DNA from: Argonema antarcticum A004/B2
GTDB taxonomy: Bacteria > Cyanobacteriota > Cyanobacteriia > Cyanobacteriales > Aerosakkonemataceae
NCBI RefSeq assembly: GCF_023333585.1
Contig: NZ_JAIQZN010000078.1
Location: 1-33,174 of the forward strand
Direction of reading: 5' to 3'
DNA: 33,174 bases
In this document: positions 1-8,400 of the stretch, in pieces
How positions within the stretch are numbered: position 1 is the first letter of the stretch
How the letters are laid out: every line of letters begins with the position of its first letter
The notes under the pieces: generated by a model
Told to the model about the DNA's origin: nothing
Database searches by the model: none
What the model saw: the letters and a program-made list of their open reading frames with translations, nothing else
Program-made: the position numbers and the translations under genes

Positions 1-72
1 TTCTAATTCGTAAGTTTGATTACAAGGTATAACGAAACGTCTGACAAGTCTGTCAAAGGCGATCGCTTCCAC
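1..72 (-). pseudogene. N-terminal stub of another truncated RHS gene, running off the left edge
   Basis: Reading leftward from a GTG at 72, the first 24 codons match the start of the RHS gene at 21893 and include the residues NQTYELE, part of a He_PIG (cadherin-like) repeat. The first 18 codons are antisense to the plus-strand remnant here, so this is a chimeric start and not a native RHS N-terminus. The same chimera occurs exactly 21,821 bases further right. This implies that a truncated RHS gene like RHS3 continues to the left of the window. Only the junction is visible, so the rest is inference. Confidence 0.6.
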
Positions 73-474
73 TGCTACAGCAGCAGGGGAGAGTGTCGAT
101 CCGCAGAATGTATTGCTTAGTCAGACGGAGCGTAATACGGATAGCTCGCCTACTTCTCACGTTAGTCAGTCCAGCGAGTTTGTATTACATAGTCAGACGG
201 AAGGTAATACAATTTCGACACCGGAGGATCAAGGCAATACTCCACCTACTAAGAAAAGCGAAGAGAGGTGAATGGCTGACGGATCTGGAGGCGTTCAGGC
301 GGTTGGGTGGCGAAGAGAGATAATGCGGCGAGTGTCGTTACCAGTTTAGATGGTAGGAGAAAAATTAAATTCGGTACGTTTAGAACGCTCTTGGCGCAAG
401 ATTACAAAGCTTTTGGGCTGGAGTTGAGCGGTTCGCGTCGCGGGGCTTATTGCCTTATTTGAGGTTGGTGGTTG
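1..474. repeat. Direct repeat, left copy (partner 21822-22292)
   Basis: The first 474 bases align with 21822 onward at high identity. The shared stretch includes the RHS/He_PIG codons, the junction, a HIP1 octamer (59-66 and 21880-21887) and the whole plus-strand gene remnant. Similarity stops just before the remnant's stop codon. The RHS truncation must therefore have preceded the duplication. The copies differ by point changes and three indels, so the duplication is not very recent. Confidence 0.85.
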
Positions 475-482
475 TTGGGTAG
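20..482 (+). pseudogene. Decayed 3' remnant of an unidentified plus-strand gene (left copy)
   Basis: This is a second copy of the headless gene at 21841-22302. The reading frame begins just after a TGA at 17-19 that belongs to the RHS junction, and no upstream start codon remains. Compared with the right copy it has three small indels. One is an extra base near 265-272, where the frame runs into TGA. A second is an extra base near 310-320, where the right copy encodes GGDPDNG. The third is a one-base loss near 447-455, where the right copy encodes RGAKKPY. The protein cannot be made as one chain, so I call it a pseudogene. The function of the ancestral gene is not recognised. Confidence 0.7.
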
Positions 483-592
483 TCGTAATTTGCACCTATC
501 TAGTTGAATACCAATATTATCAGTGGTAGATACGACAAAAGAAACAGAATCGGCCCTATTTTTGAGGATAGGCATTGTTTCAGAAAGTCGGC

Positions 593-1687
593 TTACCCTT
601 TCCTAGCTCTGGCTTCTCGTAGAAGTTTAACAATGTTCAGATGTCCGGCTTCCTTTGCACGGGAAAGAGCAGTATCTTTGTTACAATCCCGATGGTTAAT
701 ATTTGCACCAGCTTCTAACAACAATTTAACAGCTTCAACACTTCCACTGTTTGCTGCCGCCATTAGTGCAGTCCAAACTTCATCAGTTTTAGCATTCACA
801 TTTGCACCAGCTTTAATTAATAATTTAATGACTTCTATGTAATCCGATCCATCTACATCCAGTTTATGCTTTTGCAAAGCTGTTCTTGCCGCAGCAATCA
901 TTAATGGAGTTTCTCTATTATCTTCTTTTCCCAAATTTACATTAACTCCTGCTTCAATTAAAGCACGAACAATTGATAGATAACCCCAATTAGCCGCAAT
1001 AAAGAGCGCAGTTGTTTCATCTTCTCCAAAAGCGTTAATATTTACTCCATCTTTGATTGCTGCTAAGACACCCTCAATGTCTCTTATTGCTGATGCCGTG
1101 ATGAAGTTAGATAGTAATTTATCGTCCTTCCTTTTTCGATAAATTAAGCCTGAAGTTAGCTCTTTTTTTGCCCAATACCGCAATTTTTCAGAAGTAAGAG
1201 GAGCTAGATAGTCATATATTTCTTGCCAACCCTGACAAGCTGCATTCATAAGAGCAAAGTGATTTTTACGGCTTACCGCATTCACATCTGCTCCATGTTC
1301 GACTAGCTTTTTGACCATGTTAATATCGCCGATTTTAGCTGCTTCCATTAAAGCAGTTCTATCTTCATTTTCCTGAAATCTAAGATTGACATTAAATCCA
1401 GCATCAATTAAGAATGATACAATGTCTAGCTTACGCCTATAAATTGCATTTTCCATTAAATGTTCGTTGAAGCATGAAGAGTCAGCACCAGCGTTGAGCA
1501 AAACTTTGGCAATCTCTAGATTATCCAAGTCAACTGCTAATAAAAGTGGAGTCCGACCGGAATCATCTGTTTGTTCTAAATTAATTTCGTTTTCAAGCAA
1601 TTCTCTAACAGCCATTAATTCGGCGTTTTCGATTGCTTTGAATAGATCGGTAACTCCACTAGATTTCTTGTCGTTAGTTGGCGACAT
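593..1687 (-). CDS. Ankyrin-repeat protein, probable immunity protein
   Basis: This 364-residue soluble protein is made almost entirely of ankyrin repeats. Typical units include GRTPLLLAVDLDNLEIAKVL near residue 44, DRTALMEAAKIGDINMVKKL near 108, ETTALFIAANWGYLSIVRAL near 224 and VWTALMAAANSGSVEAVKLL near 305. A non-canonical middle segment (NHFALMNAACQGWQEIYDYL then APLTSEKL, about residues 142-172) is shared with the two smaller ankyrin genes to its right. The protein looks like two ankyrin blocks joined at that segment. It is the last minus-strand gene of the cluster after orphan RHS tip B, and ankyrin proteins are known partners of polymorphic toxins, so immunity is the best guess. No signal peptide or membrane segment is seen. 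The ATG at 1687 is the first start in frame, and no strong ribosome binding site is visible. Confidence 0.85.
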   Translation of the reverse strand: MSPTNDKKSSGVTDLFKAIENAELMAVRELLENEINLEQTDDSGRTPLLLAVDLDNLEIAKVLLNAGADSSCFNEHLMENAIYRRKLDIVSFLIDAGFNVNLRFQENEDRTALMEAAKIGDINMVKKLVEHGADVNAVSRKNHFALMNAACQGWQEIYDYLAPLTSEKLRYWAKKELTSGLIYRKRKDDKLLSNFITASAIRDIEGVLAAIKDGVNINAFGEDETTALFIAANWGYLSIVRALIEAGVNVNLGKEDNRETPLMIAAARTALQKHKLDVDGSDYIEVIKLLIKAGANVNAKTDEVWTALMAAANSGSVEAVKLLLEAGANINHRDCNKDTALSRAKEAGHLNIVKLLREARARKG

Positions 1688-1948
1688 AAATTATTTTTTT
1701 GATTGTTCTTGAAAAAGGCTGGTTAAAAATGTTTTATGCTTGCTTAAGCGTAAATTTTCATAATCTACAAAACAACTCCTTTACTAAAAGCATCTGCTTG
1801 AGCTTTTACTGTTTATGCTGCTAGTTCTGAATTTGTCAATTTTGAACTTCATGGCAGGCTTTTACGCTATCCGTAAAATAATTTATATGAAAGGTTGGAA
1901 GCTATCCAAAAGTTGCTAAAAGCTGAAGATAGTTCGTAATCAAGTTCG
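1688..1948. other. AT-rich spacer between ankyrin genes, no recognised feature
   Basis: I see no convincing gene, hairpin with a T-run, or repeat here. The bases just upstream of the ankyrin gene (1685-1700) resemble those upstream of the ankyrin gene at 3002, both being an AT-rich run next to the ATG. This suggests the two genes were duplicated together with their leaders. Confidence 0.5.
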
Positions 1949-2491
1949 TTATAAGCGACCATACTTAAAGATTAATTTTGATAACCAATTTGGTAATTCA
2001 TCTGCTGCTATAGCCTGTAATTTTTGAGACGTAACAGGAATTAAATACTCAAAAACATCTTGATGACGCGCATATCCTGCTGCTAGTAATGCAAAATTAG
2101 ACTTTCGACTTACAATATTTGGATCGGCTCCGGCATTAATTAACATTTTTACTATGTCTAGCTTGCCTTCTTGCGCCGCCTGCATTAGTATAGTCTCACC
2201 ATCTTCCAGTTTTGCATTAATATCTATCCCTGATTCAATCAGCACCGCTAGGCTCTCAAAGTCACAAAACTCATCATCAGATATGATATCTAATAGACCA
2301 GGGAAGAGGGTAGCGCCTGCATCTATCAGTGTCCGAATTATTTCTAGATGATGTAGTTCGACTGCTAAAGCCAGAGGTTTTTGATAGGTATAATCTTGCT
2401 GTTCTATGTTAACTCCAGCTTCGAGCAACGCTTGTAATTGTGCCAGATCGCCTTCTACAATCGCTTTATGAATATCTACTCTTTCAGCCAA
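1949..2491 (-). CDS. Small ankyrin-repeat protein, probable immunity protein or 3' half of a split gene
   Basis: This 180-residue protein has ankyrin units such as YQKPLALAVELHHLEIIRTL and GETILMQAAQEGKLDIVKML. It ends in the same cap seen in its neighbours (SNFALLAAGYARHQDVFEYL, then IPVTSQKL). The first codon is TTG and overlaps the last eight bases of the upstream ankyrin gene, so it depends on translational coupling or is the second half of one gene split by a frameshift. The 364-residue ankyrin gene next door has just this two-block plan in one chain, which favours the split-gene reading. A coupled pair is also possible. Its likely role is binding and neutralising a toxin tip, inferred from position. 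Confidence 0.75.
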   Translation of the reverse strand: MAERVDIHKAIVEGDLAQLQALLEAGVNIEQQDYTYQKPLALAVELHHLEIIRTLIDAGATLFPGLLDIISDDEFCDFESLAVLIESGIDINAKLEDGETILMQAAQEGKLDIVKMLINAGADPNIVSRKSNFALLAAGYARHQDVFEYLIPVTSQKLQAIAADELPNWLSKLIFKYGRL

Positions 2492-3002
2492 AAACTTTTT
2501 CTGCTTCCTGTCTTAATATTGAGTCAGTTAAAGGAGCAAGATATTCAAAAATTTCCTGATACCTAGCTTCGGCAGCAATCATCAAGGCAAAGTTGCCACC
2601 ACCTCTAATTTCATTGACATCTGCACCAGTTTCAACCAATAGCTTTACAACCGCGAGGTTTCCACTACTAACAGCACACATTAAAGGTGTCCAATATTCT
2701 GGATCGTCAGAAGGTATGTTTACTTCAGCACCAGCTTCAAGTAACACTCGCACAATTTGTAGATAACCTTGAGAGGCAGCCCGTGCTAAAGGGGCTTCAT
2801 CTGGATACATTATTCTATCCTCATCATTTACCTCTGCTCCGGCTTCAATCAATACTTGAACAATTTCTAAATGACCTAAATAAGCAGCCTGACTTAAAGC
2901 TATTGTACCCCATGTTTCTTTCACATTCGCTTGACCATTTGCAATAAGTTGTTGCACTTTGGCTACATTACCAGCCTTAATAGCTGAAGCTAAAGGAGAC
3001 AT
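2484..3002 (-). CDS. Small ankyrin-repeat protein, probable immunity protein for orphan tip B
   Basis: This 172-residue protein starts at an ATG 41 bases after the stop of orphan RHS tip B, the usual place for the cognate immunity gene. Ankyrin units include TIALSQAAYLGHLEIVQVLI, EAPLARAASQGYLQIVRVLL and WTPLMCAVSSGNLAVVKLLV. It ends with the shared cap NFALMIAAEARYQEIFEYLA followed by PLTDSILRQEAEKVFG. It overlaps the next ankyrin gene by eight bases in another frame. The tip it would block is PD-(D/E)XK-like, so a plausible mode is covering the nuclease surface. That mode is inference, while the ankyrin fold is clear. Confidence 0.8.
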   Translation of the reverse strand: MSPLASAIKAGNVAKVQQLIANGQANVKETWGTIALSQAAYLGHLEIVQVLIEAGAEVNDEDRIMYPDEAPLARAASQGYLQIVRVLLEAGAEVNIPSDDPEYWTPLMCAVSSGNLAVVKLLVETGADVNEIRGGGNFALMIAAEARYQEIFEYLAPLTDSILRQEAEKVFG

Positions 3003-3043
3003 AATTTATGTTTTAAATAAGTATTTTGTTGTTTGCCAATTTA

Positions 3044-4174
3044 TTAAAAGTCAAAAATGCTAACAACTTGTAGGATAACAAATTGTCTCAAAGCTCTTGC
3101 TTTTCTCCTTTCTACTTGTCGTTGTCGTTCTTCTCCTCGAAGAGTAACGTAAAGCGCTACTGGAACATATTGATGCCCTCCATTGATTACAGACCTTGCA
3201 TAGTTCATAATGGCATTCCATTGATTTTCTCTCTTGCCAATCTCTGTTACGCTTCTCTTAAAGTCACCAATTAGATAAGCTGGAGGTAGCCTATCTGTAT
3301 CAAAAGGAGGGTTACGCTTAATAATGAAATCAGGATGATTATACAAACTAGATCGAGAATAACTGCCACTATTCTGACTAGGACTATAGTTAAAGTCTAT
3401 TGAACCACATCCATAGCCATTATCTCTAGGATTTCCACTTGGATCTACCCCCGCCTCAAGCCATATATTATTCAAAATAGATCCGTATGCCCCTCCTACT
3501 ACTCTGCATAGAACATTCTGAACTATTAGCTCAAAAGCATTTCCTCCTAGAGGACGACCAAACAAAGTTCCATAAGAATCAAAATTGGTATCAAAAGGAG
3601 CAAGTGTTTTTAAGACAGATGAAAATACATCAGTTGCAACACCCTGAGCGCGATCCAAAGCTCCCCGAACTCCTCGCCTTAGAGTTTGACTTTGAATATC
3701 TCGCACTATATCGCTCATGACTTGGCTAACGTTAAGTTCGCTAATCGTAATTTCCCCCGTAGGATCGGTATAAACATGAGGATTGTGATAAACAAACTGA
3801 TAAGGATTAAAACTCTCCGGCTCATACTGCAACGGGTCAACCGGATCTCGACTCAAAAACATTCCCGTCTTTGAATCATAATCCCTAGCCCGGAAGTTAT
3901 AAATCCCCGTCCCTTGCTCCAACCACTGCCCCTGGAACCGAAAATCACCACCAGCAACACCCGTATTGGCTGCCGCACCGCTAGAACTTCTCAAATTGCC
4001 AAAACTGTCATAATTAAACTTAGCCGCACTAGCACCCGTTCCATCAGCCAATCCAATCGTCGAACCCATCGCATCAGTCAGATAATAAACAGGATTACCA
4101 CTACCATCCAACCGCATGAACGGACTGCTACCACCCGCATAGACATAGTTAGAAATCAGATTGCCATTCCCCAT
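3044..4174 (-). CDS. Orphan RHS tip B: core fragment plus PD-(D/E)XK-like nuclease tip
   Basis: This ORF holds only the last ~137 codons of an RHS core (from GNLISNYVYAGG to the boundary motif TDPTGE) plus a ~235-residue tip. It has no YD shell, He_PIG repeats or N-terminus. The core matches RHS2 (YNFRARDYDxKTGMFLSRDP) almost residue for residue. The tip aligns with the RHS2 tip throughout: FELIVQNVLC, HPDFIIK, AYLIGDFK, QWNAIMNYA and ALYVTL. The spaced E, D, D-x-K and Q residues suggest a PD-(D/E)XK nuclease, acting on DNA or RNA in a target cell. I chose the ATG at 4174; a TTG at 4195 lies further inside the WD40 gene. With no secretion region it is probably a silent cassette, used after recombination into a full RHS gene. 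Ankyrin immunity genes follow. Confidence 0.8.
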   Translation of the reverse strand: MGNGNLISNYVYAGGSSPFMRLDGSGNPVYYLTDAMGSTIGLADGTGASAAKFNYDSFGNLRSSSGAAANTGVAGGDFRFQGQWLEQGTGIYNFRARDYDSKTGMFLSRDPVDPLQYEPESFNPYQFVYHNPHVYTDPTGEITISELNVSQVMSDIVRDIQSQTLRRGVRGALDRAQGVATDVFSSVLKTLAPFDTNFDSYGTLFGRPLGGNAFELIVQNVLCRVVGGAYGSILNNIWLEAGVDPSGNPRDNGYGCGSIDFNYSPSQNSGSYSRSSLYNHPDFIIKRNPPFDTDRLPPAYLIGDFKRSVTEIGKRENQWNAIMNYARSVINGGHQYVPVALYVTLRGEERQRQVERRKARALRQFVILQVVSIFDF

Positions 4175-5394
4175 ACCTTGATCGTCCCGTCCCAACTACC
4201 ACTAATCAGAGTTTGCCCATCGGGGCTAAAGGTAATGGAACTAACAAAATCTGTATGACCGCGAAGAACGCATATTTCGTTTCCTGTATTCACATCCCAG
4301 ATTTTTATTGTCTTGTCCCAACTACTACTAGCGAAAGTCTGCCCATCTGGGCTAAAAGCAACAGATGTGATATAGTCTGAATGCCCTTTAAGCCCTTTTA
4401 TAGTGTAGAGATCTTCTCCTGCTTCTAAATCCCATACTATCAATGTGGTGTCTTGACTACCACTGACTAAGGTTCGCCCATCCGGGCTAATAGCAGCACA
4501 TAACCCCTCATCTGTGTGTTTCCTTAGCGTATGTAGTAATTGACCTGTCTCCAAATTCCATATTTTTAGCGCACGACCACAGTCACTGCCAACCAGGAGC
4601 GAGCGGTCTGGGTTAGACCAAACCAACAACACACACAACAAAAAGGAGCCTGAATCCTCACCAATGGTGCGAATTTGTTGACCTGTACTCAGCTCCCACA
4701 AGCTGATTTTTGGTTTGTGGCTACCAATAATTAGAGTTTGCCCATCCGGGCTGATGACAAAAGAGTTAACGTAGCCTGAATGTCCGATATGGTGGCGAAT
4801 TTGCTGCCCAGTCTTCAAATTGCATAGTCTGATTATTCTGTCGTTCATTGTAGAACGATCACCAAGAATGACTACACTCTCTCCATCTGGGCTGATAACA
4901 ACAGAACGAACGTTTTCTAAATGTCCTATAAAGCTATAAAGCTCTTGTTTTGTTTGTAAATCCCACACTTTAATCAGTGCGTCATGGCGACTACTGACTA
5001 CGGTTTGTCCGTTTGGGGTAATGGTAACAGCTTCAATAGCATCTTTTAAATTCGATGCTGGGCTACCGAGCGTACTTAGACAATCAAAAAAACGATAGGG
5101 ATTATATGTCCATAGGATTTGTTTTATCTTTGTATCTGTATTTTTAAGTAGGAATTTATAAGCTGTCCACATCAAGTTTCCTGATGTATTTATAAAAGTT
5201 TTAGTAATTAAATTCCAACCATCATCACCGTACTTTATTGCCTCTGAAAGGCAAGCAACCTGTTGCTCTAATGTCCCATTTTCTAAGGATTTTTTGAGAT
5301 CCTTTAATCCAACCAAATCTTCTTTTATTGAACTTGAGGATTGTCCACTAAAAATTGCATCACCTTTACCAAGTAACTTATTATTGTCGAGCAT
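4156..5394 (-). CDS. WD40 beta-propeller protein, probable immunity partner of RHS2
   Basis: This 412-residue protein has a helical N-terminal domain (about residues 25-115, around GLKDLKKSLENGTLEQQVAC and YNPYRFFDCL) typical of cyanobacterial WD40 proteins. Seven WD40 blades follow (about 118-410), with repeated SPDGQT and KIWD/KVWD motifs such as SVAFSPDGQTFASSSWDKTI. Seven blades make a complete propeller. The gene lies 84 bases after the RHS2 stop, the position of a cognate immunity gene, so it probably binds and blocks the RHS2 nuclease tip; this is inference. Its last codons and stop come from a fused RHS core fragment: after IKVWG the chain ends M-A-I-stop in RHS sequence, so a few native C-terminal residues may be missing. 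Alternatively it could be an unrelated regulatory WD40 protein caught in the array. Confidence 0.85.
   Translation of the reverse strand: MLDNNKLLGKGDAIFSGQSSSSIKEDLVGLKDLKKSLENGTLEQQVACLSEAIKYGDDGWNLITKTFINTSGNLMWTAYKFLLKNTDTKIKQILWTYNPYRFFDCLSTLGSPASNLKDAIEAVTITPNGQTVVSSRHDALIKVWDLQTKQELYSFIGHLENVRSVVISPDGESVVILGDRSTMNDRIIRLCNLKTGQQIRHHIGHSGYVNSFVISPDGQTLIIGSHKPKISLWELSTGQQIRTIGEDSGSFLLCVLLVWSNPDRSLLVGSDCGRALKIWNLETGQLLHTLRKHTDEGLCAAISPDGRTLVSGSQDTTLIVWDLEAGEDLYTIKGLKGHSDYITSVAFSPDGQTFASSSWDKTIKIWDVNTGNEICVLRGHTDFVSSITFSPDGQTLISGSWDGTIKVWGMAI
4169..4170. other. Recombination junction: WD40 gene 3' end / RHS core fragment
   Basis: To the left of this point the sequence matches the RHS2 core (compare 6600-6620), and to the right it is WD40 coding sequence. 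RHS2 continues into AGCATCG where this copy switches to CCCCATA on the plus strand. The WD40 gene's TGA stop at 4156-4158 lies within the RHS-derived bases. Confidence 0.8.
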
Positions 5395-5478
5395 ACGGTT
5401 TCACAAATAACGGTAAAAAGTCGCCAAGTCACAAATCTTTTGTTCTAAAGATAAATTTATTGGTCAATTATTATTTCA

Positions 5479-8400
5479 TTAATTGAATAAGTTAAGAATA
5501 AATAGGATAATCCCACGGGAAAAAGCTTCTTCTTGCATCTCATGGAGTTGTGTATTTGTAGTATTTCGACCTCGGTTGGATAAGGTGTCCTTAAATGTTA
5601 CATAAAGGGCAAAGTGTGTAGCCTCATATTTACTTGCATAGTTGGACATTGCTTGCGATTGTGTACTATTTCCCGTAAATGTGCTGTGGGCTGCATCTAT
5701 GGTTATTTTAATGTCACCAACAACATAGGCAAGCGGGTCGTTACGCCGCATATTAGTGGGGCGACCGTCTTTGAAAATAAAGTCTACAGGCGAAAGACCA
5801 CTAGGCAAATTCCGTTCTTCAGGGGTTCTGTAATTTCTTGCATATATGGCATCACAGTTAATCCCAGAGTTGCTTACAGTGCCATTGGGATTTACAAAAG
5901 GCTCAACCCATAGCCGTTGGGAAAAAAAGGTTCCATGAAAAAGGTTACAGACACTGTTCCTAAGCATTTCCTCAAATATACCTCCAGTGTCACCTCCACC
6001 AAAAGCGGTTGCCAAGGCATCTAATTCATTACCAACCGAAGTACCAGGTAAGAAAGACTGTAGCGTTCCCATGACAAGGTTAGTGGCGAATTCCCCAATG
6101 TAGTCACGAATCATACCCCGTGCCTCACTAATAGCCTGGTTACGGATAGTATTGAGAATATCTTGCGTGTGCATACCTGAGTTAAGCTCAGTCAATGTAA
6201 ACATCCCCGTCGGATCGCTATAAACAAACGGATTGTGATAAACAAACTGATAAGGATTAAAACTCTCCGGCTCATACTGCAACGGGTCAACCGGATCTCG
6301 ACTCAAAAACATCCCTGTCTTAGCATCATAATCCCTTGCCCGGAAATTATAAATCCCCGTTCCTTGCTCCAACCACTGACCCTGGAACCGAAAATCACCA
6401 CCAGCTATACCCGTATTGGCCGCCACACCACTAGAACTTCTCAAATTGCCAAAACTGTCATAATTAAACTTCGCAGCACTAGCACCCGTACCATCAGCCA
6501 ATCCAATCGTCGAACCCATCGCATCAGTCAGATAGTAAACAGGATTACCATTGGCATCCAACCGCATGAACGGACTGCTACCACCCGCATAGACATAGTT
6601 AGAAATCAGATTGCCATTAGCATCGCTAATTAAGTCAGTAGACTCCAATCCACCACCCATCGCCGGGGCTACCAAGAACCGCCGTTGACTGCTTCCTTCA
6701 GTTGCAGCCACTCGCCGACCCTGGCCATCATAAGTATAGCGAATAGTACTACCCGTCGTTTTATTATCAACAACAGTCAGCAAATCACCAGCATCATGCA
6801 CCAAATCCAACGTCTTTCCATCCCGCACAATCTTACTCAATCGACCATTAACATCATAATCATAATCCTCAGCAACAGCACCACCAATACTATCAAGTTG
6901 ATAACCCGATTTATAATTAAAATTGCGATTACCACTTACCGTACTAGATAGTACCAACCTCTTACCAGCCGCATCGTAAGTGTAACTCGTTTCATCTTGC
7001 AACGCTCCAGCAGCATTGTAATAAGATTCTTTCTTAACTCTCAGCGCCTCATCGTATTCCAACAATACATACGACCCATCTTCACGAGTTACTTTAGTAG
7101 GTTCTCCAACTCCCTTTCTTTCATAAGTAACACTAGCTAACACCGTACCACTAGCATTAGTATGAACTAGAGACTTCACCCGATCCAATTCATCGTATTC
7201 ATACACCGACTTTACCCCATTTGGTAACAATCTTTCTTTCAAACGATTGCCCACATCGTACTTCATCGTAGTAGTATTACCGGATGGATCTAATACCGAT
7301 TTCAAATTACCAAACGCATCGTAGTCATAAGTCGTCACATACGCCGTTGCAGTCGGGGATGCCTTCTCTGTAATCGTTTTCACTCGACCCAACAAATCGT
7401 GCGTATAAGCAATACTGCTACCATTGGGATAATCAATTCCAACGTTCGCCCCAGTATTCGGGTCGTAATGATAAGTCGTCGTTCCCGTATTGTCGGTTAT
7501 TGTCTTTACGTTGCTATTGGCATCATAAGTATAGCTAATCGTGTTGGTAATTGTGCCGCTAACAGATTTAGTGGTTTCTGACTTAATTCGACCCGCTTCA
7601 TCGTAGTCGTAAGTAATAGTTTCACCACTAGGTAAAGTCGTCGTTCCCAAACGGTTATCGTTGTCACGGTAATCCATTTGTTTGATTTTACCGTCGCCGT
7701 AGGTAACTTTATTTAAGTTGCCTAGCGCATCGTAACCGTAACGCAGGGTTTCTTTGATATTTCCAGAATTTGTTTGGCTGGTTGGACTTTCAATTAACTC
7801 CAATCCATCATCGCCATAAGTATAGGTGTAAGTGTTGTTTGCCAAATCTGTCGCTTTCCATAAACGACCCTCGCTGTCATAAGTGAAATCTCGATCTCGA
7901 CCGCTAATATCGATTATTTTGGTGGGATAATCTTTGGCTTCTTGGAGATTATTCGTGTAAAGGTATTTAGTCTGGGTACTCCAATCTTTACCTTCTCGCT
8001 GTTTGTAAATTGTCTCTGTCGGTAAATAATATTCATCCTGAACGCTAGTTGTCTTGCGTCCCAAGGGGTCGATTACCGTTGTCTGCAATCCGTTATATTC
8101 GTAGAAATATACCTGTTTTTGTACGGTGGTATCTACCACGTACTCGTTCGTCACCGGATCTACTACCAGTTGACCAGTTGACGAATTTGTGATATACTTG
8201 CCGCGTTCCATTGTCACGACTTTGCCATTTTGCGGGTGGTAGGTGTACTTAGTATAGCCACCCAGGGGGTCTACTTCTTCAATGGGACGGTTGCCAGCAT
8301 CGTATTTTTTACGGGTAATTGCGCCAGTTGGCACATCTTTAATCGTCGTCACTCGTCCCGCGTCGTCGTAACCGTACTCGGTAGTAACCTTACCCGTCGC

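Noticed and set aside
93-323. Alternative plus-strand frame of the left remnant (matching one at 21914-22099)
   Set aside because: The frame with the polar linker and compact domain is longer and cleaner in the right copy. This arginine-rich frame looks like its shadow.
504-842. 112-codon plus-strand frame next to the left remnant
   Set aside because: It lies mostly antisense to the ankyrin gene and has no recognisable features.
1860-1940. Short plus-strand frame ending LEAIQKLLKAEDSS
   Set aside because: It is too short, with no start context; it resembles ankyrin-like helices only by composition.
6235-6633. Plus-strand open frame, similar to one at 3914-4258
   Set aside because: The similarity only mirrors the conserved RHS core on the other strand.
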